From Demequina soli (lineage in GTDB: Bacteria > Actinomycetota > Actinomycetes > Actinomycetales > Demequinaceae), in NCBI RefSeq assembly GCF_000971195.1, contig NZ_BBLZ01000001.1:62001-126000 (forward strand): 64,000 nt of DNA, read 5' to 3'. The position numbers and the translations under genes are program-made. This document shows, piece after piece, positions 8,529-17,332 of this stretch (position 1 is its first letter; every line of letters starts with the position of its first letter). The notes under the pieces were generated by a model. The model was not told where the DNA came from and searched no databases. It worked only from the letters and a program-made list of their open reading frames with translations.

Positions 8529-10019
8529 TCAGGCGGGGACGGCCCCGGCGCCGCCCGCGTCGTCGACGCGCCGGCGGTCGTCGGCGGCCTCGACCGGGGC
8601 GTCCGCGGCGTCCGCGGCGGCGACGACGGTCTCCGCGTCGACGGTCACGGGCATGTGGGTCGCCTGCAGGTGCTGGCGCGCCTCGGCCACGAGGGTGATC
8701 GAGCCGGCGATGAGCACGCCCGCCTCCCCCTCGGCCTCGCCCGCGAGCGTGGTGGCCATCTGCACCGCGTCGGGCACCGACGGCGCGACGCGCACGCGGT
8801 GGGCGCCGAAGATCGCGCGGGCCCGCTCGGCGAGCTCCTCCGCCTCCGAGGCGCGGCGCGACCGGGTCTGGGTGATGATCACCTCGTCCATGAGGCCGGC
8901 GAGCCCCGCGAGGATGCCGTCGGCATCCTTGTCGGCGAGCACCGCGACCACGCCGTACAGGCGGTCGAAGGTGAAGGTCTCGCGCAGCGTGTCGGCGAGG
9001 GCCGCGATGCCGTGCGGGTTGTGCGCGGCGTCGACGACCACGGTCGGCTCGGCGGACACGACCTCCATGCGGCCCGGCGAGGTGGCGCCCGCGAAGCCGC
9101 GGGCCACGGCGGGAAGGCTCAGCGCGCGCGGCACGCCGGCGCCCATGAACGCCTCGCACGCGGCGAGCGCGATGAGCGCGTTCTGCGCCTGGAACTCGCC
9201 GTGCAGCGGCACGAATACGTCGACGTAGTTGCGCGACGCGGTACGCATCGTCACGACCTGGCCGCCGGGGACCACGCGGCGGGACGCGACGGACATGTGC
9301 GCCCCCTCCCAGAACACGGAGGCCTGGCGCTGCGCGGCGGCGGCGACGATGATCTGCGCCGCCTCGTCCTTCTGCAGCGCGCTCACGACGGTCGCGCCGG
9401 GCTTGATGATGCCCGACTTCTCGTGGGCGACGCCGGGCAGGCCGCCGACGAAGTACTTGTCGTGGTCGCGCGCCATGGGCGTGAGGACGGCGACGCGGCC
9501 GTCCGCGACGTTGGTGGCGTCGCGCAGGCCGCCGATGCCGACCTCGAGCACGAGCGCGTCGACGCCGGCGTCCGCGTAGGCGACGAAGCCGAGGACCGTG
9601 AGGACCTCGAAGAAGCTCATGCGCGGACCGCCGCGCTGGAGCGACGCCTGGTCGACGGCGTGGATCGCGGGCGACACCTGCTGCCACAGGCGCACGAGGG
9701 CGTCCTGCGCGAGGGGCGCGCCGTCGATCATGATGCGCTCGCGCAGCGTGGTGAGGTGCGGCGACGTGAACAGGCCCGTCGAGAGGCCGTGGGCGCGCAG
9801 GACCGACTCGATCATGCGGCTCGTGGAGGTCTTCCCGTTGGTGCCGGTCACATGGATGATGTCCAGCCCGCGATGGGGGTCGCCGAGGAGCGAGAGCGCC
9901 TGCGTGACGCGTAGGAGCTTGGCCTCATGGTCGGCCTCGGGAATGCGGGCGAAGATGTGCGCGTCGATCTCGCGCTCGGCCTCGGTGAGGCTCAGTTCGG
10001 GGAAGACATCCGTTGTCAC
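8529..10019 (-). CDS. folC: Dihydrofolate synthase / folylpolyglutamate synthase, copy 1
   Basis: This is a second FolC of 496 residues, with P-loop HVTGTNGKTSTSRM, FTSPHLTTLRERI, SFFEVLTVLGFVA and DAAHNPHGI. The GTG at 10019 (reading VTTDVFPELSLTEAER) matches the start of its paralogue. The frame stays open to 10094, but that extension has no counterpart in the other copy. It carries a C-terminal Ala/Val/Asp-rich tail of about 40 residues that copy 2 lacks. No good Shine-Dalgarno sequence is seen. The upstream neighbour is divergent. Confidence 0.92.
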   Translation of the reverse strand: MTTDVFPELSLTEAEREIDAHIFARIPEADHEAKLLRVTQALSLLGDPHRGLDIIHVTGTNGKTSTSRMIESVLRAHGLSTGLFTSPHLTTLRERIMIDGAPLAQDALVRLWQQVSPAIHAVDQASLQRGGPRMSFFEVLTVLGFVAYADAGVDALVLEVGIGGLRDATNVADGRVAVLTPMARDHDKYFVGGLPGVAHEKSGIIKPGATVVSALQKDEAAQIIVAAAAQRQASVFWEGAHMSVASRRVVPGGQVVTMRTASRNYVDVFVPLHGEFQAQNALIALAACEAFMGAGVPRALSLPAVARGFAGATSPGRMEVVSAEPTVVVDAAHNPHGIAALADTLRETFTFDRLYGVVAVLADKDADGILAGLAGLMDEVIITQTRSRRASEAEELAERARAIFGAHRVRVAPSVPDAVQMATTLAGEAEGEAGVLIAGSITLVAEARQHLQATHMPVTVDAETVVAAADAADAPVEAADDRRRVDDAGGAGAVPA

Positions 10020-10405
10020 GAGAAGCAATTGTGCGGCACGTTCCGGGGTGCTCGTGACACGTTTTTCCACGCACCTCCCGGCATCCGATGACACGCGAGG
10101 ATACCAGGCATATCACCGCTATTTCGGGCGTGTTTCGCGACACTTCGCGACACGCCGGTGCGCGACACGCCGCCCCGGGCGCCGGGACGGCCTCCGGACG
10201 GCCCCGACGGGGCCCCGCGCCGCCGCACGGGGCCGCCCTCGCCCATGCACGGACCGCGCCCCGCGGCGGAAAAACGTGACGAACCCCCGAAGCGGTGCGA
10301 TACCAGGCATCACGATCGCGTAAGCACGCACGGAAATGCCGTGACAGGGGCCGCCGGGCGCTGTATGTTGTCTCGACGGTTGCCGCACATGCTGAGGGGG
10401 ATTGC
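10020..10405. other. Divergent intergenic region with two matched repeat pairs
   Basis: No gene is supported in these 386 bases, which have locally lower GC. GGAAAAACGTG occurs on the minus strand at 10058-10068 and on the plus strand at 10268-10278, so the pair is inverted. GATACCAGGCAT occurs directly at 10099-10110 and 10299-10310, exactly 200 bp apart. These look like regulator sites serving the divergent folC and DUF2510 genes, but the regulator is unknown. Confidence 0.45.
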
Positions 10406-10807
10406 GTGACCGAGTCGATGGAGCCTGCGCGCGACCAGCCGGTCGCGGGGTGGTACGTCGACCCGTTCGATGCGGGTGCGACGCGCTACTGGGACGGCGC
10501 CGCCTGGACCGCCCACACGCGGCCGCTCGAGGTGGAGCCGGAGCCCGCGCCTGCCCGCAAGCACCGCATCGGCCTCGCGGCCGTGCTGGGCGTGATCGCG
10601 TGGGTGCTGCTGCTGGGCATCGCGCTGGTCGCGATCGCGGCGATCGCCCAGCGGGACCAGATGCGTGCGCACGACTCGTCCGACGGCGCCGGCGAGGTCG
10701 TGACGTCGGCCGCGGCTCCCGCGCGTTCGGCGGCGGGCGTCGACCTCGCCGCGCTCGGCGCGCGGGTGTCCGCCCCCATGGCCGCGTACGCGGACGTCAC
10801 CTGCTGA
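10406..10807 (+). CDS. DUF2510 domain membrane protein
   Basis: The protein has 133 residues. A DUF2510 motif (GWYVDPFDAGATRYWDGAAWT, about residues 14-35) is followed by one membrane span (about residues 53-77) and a short extracytoplasmic Ala-rich tail. DUF2510 is a small actinobacterial domain of unknown function, usually fused to membrane proteins. GTG 10406 is chosen because GAGGGGG precedes it. Its last 11 bases overlap the end of the convergent cysM-like gene. The upstream promoter region contains the repeat pairs described for 10020-10405. Confidence 0.8.
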   Translation: MTESMEPARDQPVAGWYVDPFDAGATRYWDGAAWTAHTRPLEVEPEPAPARKHRIGLAAVLGVIAWVLLLGIALVAIAAIAQRDQMRAHDSSDGAGEVVTSAAAPARSAAGVDLAALGARVSAPMAAYADVTC

Positions 10808-11759
10808 CGGCGCCCTCGGCCACGGGGGCGGGAGCCGCATCGTCACCCGCCTCGAAGAGGCGGGTCGAGAGGTAGCGGTCGCCGCGGTCGCACGCGATGA
10901 ACACCACGGTCGACCCCGGCTCCTCCGCCGCGATCTCGAGCGCGATCGCGGCCGCGCCTCCCGAGCTCATGCCCACGAGCAGGCCCTCCCGGCGGGCCAG
11001 CGCGCGCGTGGTGGCGACGGCCCGCTCCTCGGTGACGGTGCGCACCTCGGCGATGTGGGTCGGGTCGTACACGCGCGGCAGGTACTCGGCGGGCCACGCG
11101 CGGATGCCCGGGATGCGCGCGCCGTCCGCGGGCTGGACGCCCACGACGCGCACGTGCGGCGCGAGGGCATGCAGACCCCGCGACAGGCCCGTCACGGTGC
11201 CCGTGGTGCCCATCGACGACACGACGTGGGTGACGGTGCCGCGGGTCTGCTCCCAGATCTCCGGGCCGGTGCCCACCTCGTGGGCGCGCGGGTTGGCGGG
11301 GTTGGAGAACTGGTCGAGCCGCACCGCGCCCGTCTCCGCCGCGATCCGCTCCGCGGTGTCGCGGGCGAGCTCCATGCCGCCCGCCGCATCGGTCTCGACC
11401 ACCTCGGCGCCGTAGGCCGTCATCGACAGCGCCCGCTCGCGCGACGAGCCCGCGGGCATCACGAGCACCATGCGGTAGCCCTTGACGGCGGCCGCCGCCG
11501 CGAGCGCGATGCCCGTGTTCCCGCTCGTCGCCTCGACCAGCGTCGCCCCGGGGACGATGCGGCCGTCGCGTTCGGCGGCGTCGATCATCGAGAACGCCGG
11601 CCGGTCCTTGACGGAGCCGGCGGGGTTGTCGCCCTCGAGCTTGGCGAGCACCATCCCGCCGCCGGCGACGGGCAGCCGCTGGAGGCGCACGATCGGCGTG
11701 CGGCCGACCAGCTCGGCGAGGGTCGGGGGCGCGAAGGGCGTGTCCATGCGCACCATCAT
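10797..11759 (-). CDS. cysM: PLP-dependent cysteine synthase (CysM/CysK family)
   Basis: It replaces the activated hydroxyl of an O-acetyl- or O-phosphoserine with a sulfur nucleophile. The 320-residue length fits the family. GDNPAGSVKDRPA contains the PLP lysine (about residue 50), TSGNTGIALA is the asparagine loop, GTTGTVTGLSRGL binds the phosphate of PLP, and GMSSGGAAA lies near the C-terminus. ATG 11759 (or 11756) follows AGGGG at 9-10 nt; ATG 11747 is a later candidate. The choice between CysM and CysK cannot be made from motifs alone. It overlaps the convergent DUF2510 gene by 11 bp. Confidence 0.88.
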   Translation of the reverse strand: MMVRMDTPFAPPTLAELVGRTPIVRLQRLPVAGGGMVLAKLEGDNPAGSVKDRPAFSMIDAAERDGRIVPGATLVEATSGNTGIALAAAAAVKGYRMVLVMPAGSSRERALSMTAYGAEVVETDAAGGMELARDTAERIAAETGAVRLDQFSNPANPRAHEVGTGPEIWEQTRGTVTHVVSSMGTTGTVTGLSRGLHALAPHVRVVGVQPADGARIPGIRAWPAEYLPRVYDPTHIAEVRTVTEERAVATTRALARREGLLVGMSSGGAAAIALEIAAEEPGSTVVFIACDRGDRYLSTRLFEAGDDAAPAPVAEGAVSR

Positions 11760-11822
11760 GCGGCAATACCCCTGCTCTCCCCGGATCCTCCCGCGCGCGC
11801 TACGGTGGCCGAGGAGGTTCCC

Positions 11823-12713
11823 ATGCCCGCTCTCGTCGTCTGCCGCGGCGCCGCCGCCGGCCAACCCGGGGGCGGCGCGCGCCTCGTGGACCCCGACAGC
11901 GCCATCGTCACGGCCACCGACGCGGGGCTCACGCGCGGCGACGGCGTGTTCGAGACGGTAGGCGTGCACGACGGGCGCATGCACGACCTCGAGCCTCACC
12001 TCGAGCGCCTCGCGCAGTCGGCGGCGATGCTCGACCTGCCCGCGCCCGACACCGGCGAGATGAGGGACGCGATCGCGCTCGCGGTGCGGACCCTGCTCGA
12101 GTCGCTGCCCGGCACGCCGCCGACGGCCCTGGCGAAGGTCGTGTACACCCGCGGCCCCGACCACGGCCCGGGCGCCGGGCGACCCACGGGCTTCGTCTAT
12201 GCCGACGTGTTCCCCGACGTCTCGCGCGAGCGCGCCGAGGGCGTCGCGGTCATCACGCTCGACCGCGGCTACCCGCGCGGCGTCGGCGAGCACGCGCCGT
12301 GGCTGCTCGCGGGCGCGAAGACGCTGTCCTACGCGATCAACATGGCAGCCGAGCGGCACGCCAAGGCGCGCGGCGCGCAGGACGCGATCCTCACCACCAC
12401 GGACGGGTACGTGCTCGAGGCGCCCCGCGCGAGCGTGCTGGCGCGCCTGGGCGATTCGCTGGTCACCCCCGCCACCGAGGGCGGCCTGCTGCACGGCACG
12501 GCGCAGCGCGCGGCCTTCGCGTCGTTCGGCGCGCGCGGGCTCGCGTGCTCCTACCGCGACCTCACGGTGGCCGAGCTCGAGTCCGCCGACGCCGTGTGGC
12601 TGACCGACTCGGTGCAGCTGCTGCGCCCGGTCCGCGAGCTCGACGGGCGCTCGCTCGTGGTCGACGCCGGGCTGACCGCCGCCGTCAACGCCGACCTGCT
12701 CGCGGGCGGCTGA
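11823..12713 (+). CDS. Class IV aminotransferase / 4-amino-4-deoxychorismate lyase-like
   Basis: This 296-residue member of the PLP fold-type IV family includes aminodeoxychorismate lyase (PabC), branched-chain aminotransferase and D-amino acid transaminase. DAGLTRGDGVFETVGV near the N-terminus and GAKTLSYAINMAAER, with the PLP lysine around residue 163, define it. GAGGAGG precedes ATG 11823. PabC would make p-aminobenzoate for folate, which would fit the folC genes 2 kb away, but no pabA/pabB is present, so the assignment is tentative. It is transcribed divergently from the cysM-like gene. Confidence 0.78.
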   Translation: MPALVVCRGAAAGQPGGGARLVDPDSAIVTATDAGLTRGDGVFETVGVHDGRMHDLEPHLERLAQSAAMLDLPAPDTGEMRDAIALAVRTLLESLPGTPPTALAKVVYTRGPDHGPGAGRPTGFVYADVFPDVSRERAEGVAVITLDRGYPRGVGEHAPWLLAGAKTLSYAINMAAERHAKARGAQDAILTTTDGYVLEAPRASVLARLGDSLVTPATEGGLLHGTAQRAAFASFGARGLACSYRDLTVAELESADAVWLTDSVQLLRPVRELDGRSLVVDAGLTAAVNADLLAGG

Positions 12714-12861
12714 GCCCGAGCGATCGCACGGTGCGCGCGGCCCTCCTCCACACGGATTCTGCACCTCTCGGCCAGCGACCAGGGACGATGCGCGCGAAAG
12801 GTCACGATTCGCGCCGCCCGAGCGCCTCGTGTGTGGGCCAGCGCATCGGCGCGCGGGGCGG

Positions 12862-13689
12862 CTACTCCCCCGTCGCCACCGGGCGGCCCTGGTGCGACCA
12901 CGCGGACCACGAGCCCGCGTAGAGCGCCGCGGGGATGCCCGCGATCTCGAGCGCGGCGATCTGGTGCGCCGCGGTCACGCCGGAGCCGCAGTACGTCGCG
13001 ACCTGCGTGTCCGCGCCGACGCCAAGGCCCGCGAAGCGGACCACGAGCTCCTCGCGCGACAGGAACGTGCCGTCCGCCGCGACGTTCCCCGTGGTGGGCG
13101 CGTTGATCGCGCCCGGGATGTGCCCGGCGACGGGGTCCATGGGCTCGACCTCGCCGCGGAAGCGCTCGCCCGCGCGCGCGTCGAGCAGCGCGCCGTGGCG
13201 CGGCCACCCCTCCGCGCCGTCCGCGTCGACCACCGGCATGCCGCCCCAGCCGAGCGTCACCGTGCCGAGCGCCGGCTCGACCGTCCCGGCCTCGACCTCG
13301 AGGCCCGCCGCGGCCCACGCCGCGAACCCGCCGTCGAGGATCCGGACGTTGGCGACGCCGGCGTGGCGCAGCAGCCACCAGGCGCGCGCCGCGCCGAAGC
13401 CGTGGCCGGCGTCGTAGACCACCACGTCCTCGCCGTCGCGCATGCCCCAGCGGCGGGCCGCCTCCTGGAACGCCTCGGGTGTCGGGAGCGGGTGGCGACC
13501 CTCGCGCGGGTCGCCGATGTCGGCGAGCTCGGTGTCGAGGTCGACGTAGACCGCGCCCGACAGGTGCCCGGCCGCGTGATCGTCGAGGCCGTTCGGCTTG
13601 GCGAGCGACCAGCGGACGTCGAGCAGACGCGGGGGCGCGAACGATGCGAGCGCCGCGGCGAGCTCGGACGGCGAGATGAGCACGGTCAT
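12862..13689 (-). CDS. sseA: 3-mercaptopyruvate / thiosulfate sulfurtransferase
   Basis: This tandem rhodanese has 275 residues. The N-terminal inactive domain includes VVYDAGHGFGAARAWWLLR, and the C-terminal catalytic domain has CGSGVTA (active Cys near residue 233). The CGSGVTA loop is typical of the mercaptopyruvate type. AGGAGGAA directly precedes ATG 13689, which rules out the longer frame to 13713. It lies downstream of ileS, from which it is separated by a strong terminator hairpin, so it is probably transcribed alone. Confidence 0.88.
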   Translation of the reverse strand: MTVLISPSELAAALASFAPPRLLDVRWSLAKPNGLDDHAAGHLSGAVYVDLDTELADIGDPREGRHPLPTPEAFQEAARRWGMRDGEDVVVYDAGHGFGAARAWWLLRHAGVANVRILDGGFAAWAAAGLEVEAGTVEPALGTVTLGWGGMPVVDADGAEGWPRHGALLDARAGERFRGEVEPMDPVAGHIPGAINAPTTGNVAADGTFLSREELVVRFAGLGVGADTQVATYCGSGVTAAHQIAALEIAGIPAALYAGSWSAWSHQGRPVATGE

Positions 13690-13765
13690 GGGTTCCTCCT
13701 CCGGTCCGGACACTACCGACCGGATCTGCTGGGCACGGTCTCGACCCCGACACGCCGGCGGTTCG

Positions 13766-13799
13766 GGGCGACACGCCGGTCATCACCGGCGTGTCGCCC
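13766..13799 (-). terminator. ileS terminator hairpin
   Basis: A perfect 15-bp stem (13766-13780 with 13785-13799) closes a CATC tetraloop, 46 nt after the ileS stop. There is no T-tract, as usual at this GC content. A partial copy of one arm (GACACGCCGG) lies just beside it at 13749. Confidence 0.8.
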
Positions 13800-13844
13800 G
13801 CGAAACCGTGCGGAGCGGATCGGGGGTCGGGGATTGGTCGCTGG

Positions 13845-16800
13845 CTAGGCCTTCGCCACCGCGATGGCCTGCTCGCCCTCGCGGACCTCGACGGAGACCG
13901 CGAGCACCTCGCCCGCGATGAGGGCCTCGTGCGTCGCGACGGCGGCGACGCGCGCGGCGGGCACCGTGAGCGACAGCACGATGCGGTCGGACACGTTGAG
14001 CCCCGCGCTCTTCCTCTCGTCCTGGATCGCGCGGATGAGGTCGCGGGCGAAGCCCTCGGCCTCGAGCTCGGGCGTGATGGCGGTGTGCAGGAGCACGAAC
14101 CCGCCGCCGGGCAGCACCGACGCCGCCGTCTCGCCGTCGGCGTCACCGCCGATCACGGTCGCGAGCTCGTACTCGCCCTCGACCAGCGCGATGCCGCCGG
14201 AGACCACCTCGCCGGAGGCGGACTCCGACCAGTCGCCGGTCTTCGAGCCCTTGATCGCGGCCTGCACGTCCTTGCCGATGCGCGGGCCGGCCGCGCGGGC
14301 GTTGACGGTGAGGCGGCGCTCGACCGGGTTCGCGGCGGTGAACGCCTCGACGGTGACGGACGCGACCGCCTTGACGTTGAGCTCGGACGCGATGAGGCCC
14401 ACGTATGGGCGCAGCTCCTCGGGCGACGGCACCGCGACCTCGAGCGCGGTCAACGGCTGGCGGACGCGGATCTGCTCCTTCTTGCGCAGCGCGTGGGCCG
14501 AGGACACGACCTCGCGCACCTGGTCCATCACGCCGCCCAGCGACGAGTCCGCCCACGCGGCGGGCGCGACCGGGTAGTCGGTGAGGTGCACCGAGCGCTC
14601 GCCCGTGAGGCCGCGGTAGATCTCCTCGGAGATGAGCGGCAGCAGCGGCGCCGCGAGGCGCGTGAGCGTCACGAGCACCGTGTACAGCGTGTCGAACGCG
14701 TCCTGGTCCTCCTCCCAGAACCGGTCGCGCTGGGTGCGCACGTACCAGTTGGTGAGCAGGTCCATGTAGACGCGCAGCGACTCGGACGCGCCGGGCACGT
14801 CGAACGCCTCCATCTGCCCGGTCACCTCGGAGACCAGCTCCGCGGTCTTGGCCAGCACATACCTGTCCATCACGGGCAGCGACGCGACCCGCGCATCGTC
14901 CACGTGCACGCCCAGGACCCCTTCCCCGCCGCGAGCGGCGCCCGCGTACAGCGTGAAGAAGTAGTACGTGGACCACAGCGGCAGCAGCACCTGGCGGACG
15001 CCCTCGCGGATGCCCTCCTCGGTGACGATGAGGTTGCCGCCGCGCAGGATCGGCGACGACATGAGGAACCAGCGCATCGCGTCGGAGCCGTCGCGGTGGA
15101 ACACCTCGTTGACGTCCGGGTAGTTGCGCAGCGACTTGGACATCTTGCGGCCGTCCGAGCCCAGGACGATCCCGTGCGAGACGCACGTCTTGAACGCCGG
15201 GCGGTCGAACAGCGCCGTCGCGAGGACGTGCATGACGTAGAACCAGCCGCGGGTCTGGCCGATGTACTCGACGATGAAGTCCGCCGGGTTGTGCGTGTCG
15301 AACCAGTCGCGGTTGTCGAACGGGTAGTGCACCTGGGCGAACGGCATCGACGCGGAGTCGAACCACACGTCGAAGACGTCGCTGATGCGGCGCATCGTCG
15401 CCTTCCCGGACGGGTCGTCGGGGTTGGGGCGAGTGAGGTCGTCGATGAAGGGACGATGCAGGTTGGGCTCGCACTTGTCGTCCAGCGGGAGCGTGCCGAA
15501 GTCGCGCTCGAGCTCCTTGAGCGAGCCGTACACGTCGGTGCGCGGGAACGCCGGGTCGTCCGAGACCCACACCGGGATCGGGGTGCCGAAGTAGCGGTTG
15601 CGCGAGATGGACCAGTCGCGCGCGCCCTCGAGCCACTTGCCGAACTGGCCGTGCTTGATGTGCTCGGGCACCCAGGTGATGTCCTCGTTGAGCTCGACCA
15701 TGCGGTCGCGGAACTCCGTGACGCGGATGAACCACGAGCCCACCGCGCGGTAGATCAGGGGGTTGCGGCAGCGCCAGCAGTGCGGGTAGCTGTGGTCGTA
15801 GGTCTCGTGGCGCAGGACGATGCCCGCCGCCTTGAGGTCGGCGATCACGTGCGGGTTCGCCTCGAACACCTGCTGGCCCTCGTACTGCGGGAACTCCGCC
15901 GTGAAGCGGCCCTTCGAGTCGATCGGGATGACGGGCTCGATGCCGGCCTCCTGGCACACGGCCATGTCGTCCTCGCCGAAGGCAGGCGCGAGGTGGACGA
16001 TGCCGGTGCCGTCCTCGGTGGACACGTAGTCCGCGGGGAGCACCTGGTGGACGTTGTCGCGGTCCGCGTAGGTCGCGAACGGTGCGGCGTAGCGCAGCCC
16101 CGCGAGCTCGCGGCCGAGCACGTCGCCGACGATGCGCGCGTGGTCGGGGGTGGCCTCCTCGCCCGGGGCGGGCAGCGCGCCGAGCTCGCGGGCGTAGGAC
16201 GCGACGCGGGCCTTCGCGAGCACGATGCGGCGGCCGGCGAACGCCGACGCCTCGCCCGGCTCGACGATCACGTACTCGATGTCCGGGCCCACGGCCGCGG
16301 CGAGGTTGGACGGCAGGGTCCACGGCGTGGTGGTCCACACGATCAGCGACGCGCCGTCCAGGTCCGCGGACACGGACTCGCCGTTCAGCAGCGGGAACAG
16401 CACGGTCAGCGCCGGGTCCTGGCGCATCGCGTAGACGTCGTCGTCCATGCGCAGCTCGTGGTTGGACAGCGGGGTCTCGTCGCGCCAGCAGTACGGCAGC
16501 ACGCGGAAGCCCTCGTAGGCGAGGCCCTTGTCGTACAGGGACTTGAAGGCCCAGATGACGGACTCCATGAAGGTCACGTCGAGCGTCTTGTAGTCGTTCT
16601 CGAAGTCGACCCAGCGCGCCTGGCGGGTGACGTACTGCTCCCACTCCTTGGTGTACCTCAGCACCGACTGCTGGCACGCGTCGTTGAACGCCGCGATGCC
16701 CATCTCCTCGATCTGGGACTTGTCGGTGATGCCGAGGATGCGCTCCGCCTCGAGCTCCGCGGGCAGGCCGTGCGTGTCCCAGCCGAAGCGACGCTCGACG

Positions 16801-17093
16801 CGCCTGCCGCGCATCGTCTCGAAGCGCGGGACCACGTCCTTGGCGTACCCCGTCAGCAGGTGGCCGTAGTGCGGCAGGCCGTTCGCGAAGGGCGGGCCGT
16901 CGTAGAAGACGAACTCGTTGTTGCCCTCGTCGGTGCGCGCGGGACGGTTGTCGATCGACGCCTGGAAGGTCTTGTCGGCCTCCCAGTACGCCAGCACGTC
17001 CGTCTCGATCGACGGCAGGTGCGGCGACGGCGGCACCTCGGCGTGGGCGCCCTGCTCGGAGCTGCGGTGAAGGGGGTAGCGCGCGGCGGTCAT
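13845..17093 (-). CDS. ileS: Isoleucyl-tRNA synthetase
   Basis: It charges tRNA-Ile and edits misactivated valine. At 1082 residues it is the long, eukaryote-like type common in actinobacteria. The HIGH-box equivalent is [13 protein letters not shown] and the KMSKS loop is [24 protein letters not shown] is also diagnostic. ATG 17093 follows CGAGGACC, the sequence that the T-box leader can mask. The opposite strand has an 1140-codon shadow frame. Regulation by uncharged tRNA-Ile is expected from the leader. Confidence 0.97.
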   Translation of the reverse strand: MTAARYPLHRSSEQGAHAEVPPSPHLPSIETDVLAYWEADKTFQASIDNRPARTDEGNNEFVFYDGPPFANGLPHYGHLLTGYAKDVVPRFETMRGRRVERRFGWDTHGLPAELEAERILGITDKSQIEEMGIAAFNDACQQSVLRYTKEWEQYVTRQARWVDFENDYKTLDVTFMESVIWAFKSLYDKGLAYEGFRVLPYCWRDETPLSNHELRMDDDVYAMRQDPALTVLFPLLNGESVSADLDGASLIVWTTTPWTLPSNLAAAVGPDIEYVIVEPGEASAFAGRRIVLAKARVASYARELGALPAPGEEATPDHARIVGDVLGRELAGLRYAAPFATYADRDNVHQVLPADYVSTEDGTGIVHLAPAFGEDDMAVCQEAGIEPVIPIDSKGRFTAEFPQYEGQQVFEANPHVIADLKAAGIVLRHETYDHSYPHCWRCRNPLIYRAVGSWFIRVTEFRDRMVELNEDITWVPEHIKHGQFGKWLEGARDWSISRNRYFGTPIPVWVSDDPAFPRTDVYGSLKELERDFGTLPLDDKCEPNLHRPFIDDLTRPNPDDPSGKATMRRISDVFDVWFDSASMPFAQVHYPFDNRDWFDTHNPADFIVEYIGQTRGWFYVMHVLATALFDRPAFKTCVSHGIVLGSDGRKMSKSLRNYPDVNEVFHRDGSDAMRWFLMSSPILRGGNLIVTEEGIREGVRQVLLPLWSTYYFFTLYAGAARGGEGVLGVHVDDARVASLPVMDRYVLAKTAELVSEVTGQMEAFDVPGASESLRVYMDLLTNWYVRTQRDRFWEEDQDAFDTLYTVLVTLTRLAAPLLPLISEEIYRGLTGERSVHLTDYPVAPAAWADSSLGGVMDQVREVVSSAHALRKKEQIRVRQPLTALEVAVPSPEELRPYVGLIASELNVKAVASVTVEAFTAANPVERRLTVNARAAGPRIGKDVQAAIKGSKTGDWSESASGEVVSGGIALVEGEYELATVIGGDADGETAASVLPGGGFVLLHTAITPELEAEGFARDLIRAIQDERKSAGLNVSDRIVLSLTVPAARVAAVATHEALIAGEVLAVSVEVREGEQAIAVAKA

Positions 17094-17302
17094 GAGGTCC
17101 TCGTGTGGTGGTCCTGGCGTGTCTCTCGTGCGAGGACGCCCCGCCCCGAGGGACGATGCGCGGTACCACCCCGCTTGCCTCCCCACCCGGGCGGGCGGAG
17201 GGGCCTCTCATGATCGCTGTGACGGGCTGCCCGTGCGGGTCTACTGAGGCCGAGGCCTGTTCTTCCGCAAGCTCTCCGGTGATGGCCGGGTCGACGCTGC
17301 TG
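17094..17302 (-). ncRNA. T-box riboswitch (tRNA-Ile sensing, translational type) of ileS
   Basis: Read on the minus strand, the leader contains the T-box core AAGCGGGGTGGTACCGCG (about 17159-17176), followed by CGTCCCTC. A Stem I region carries CCATCACCGG at about 17276-17285, whose ATC fits an isoleucine specifier codon, followed by GGAGAGC. GTCCTCG (about 17132-17138) can pair with CGAGGAC next to the start codon. Masking of the ribosome site is the mechanism described for actinobacterial ileS T-boxes. One GGACGATGCG word (17151-17160) overlaps the core. Confidence 0.88.
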
Positions 17303-17308
17303 CGTCCC

Positions 17309-17314
17309 AGTGTA
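17309..17314 (-). promoter_or_regulatory. -10 element of the ileS T-box transcript
   Basis: TACACT on the minus strand precedes the start of Stem I by about 7 nt, giving a leader of roughly 208 nt. It lies just beyond the stop of the upstream monooxygenase gene. Confidence 0.5.
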
Positions 17315-17332
17315 GGGCAGGCGTCCCGCGGC

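Noticed and set aside
10020..10094. Longer folC copy 1 starting at 10094
   Set aside because: The added 25 residues have no match in the paralogue and no usable ribosome site, so GTG 10019 is preferred.
13791..17213. 1140-codon open frame on the plus strand opposite ileS
   Set aside because: It is a high-GC shadow without recognisable domains; the minus frame is a complete IleS with T-box.
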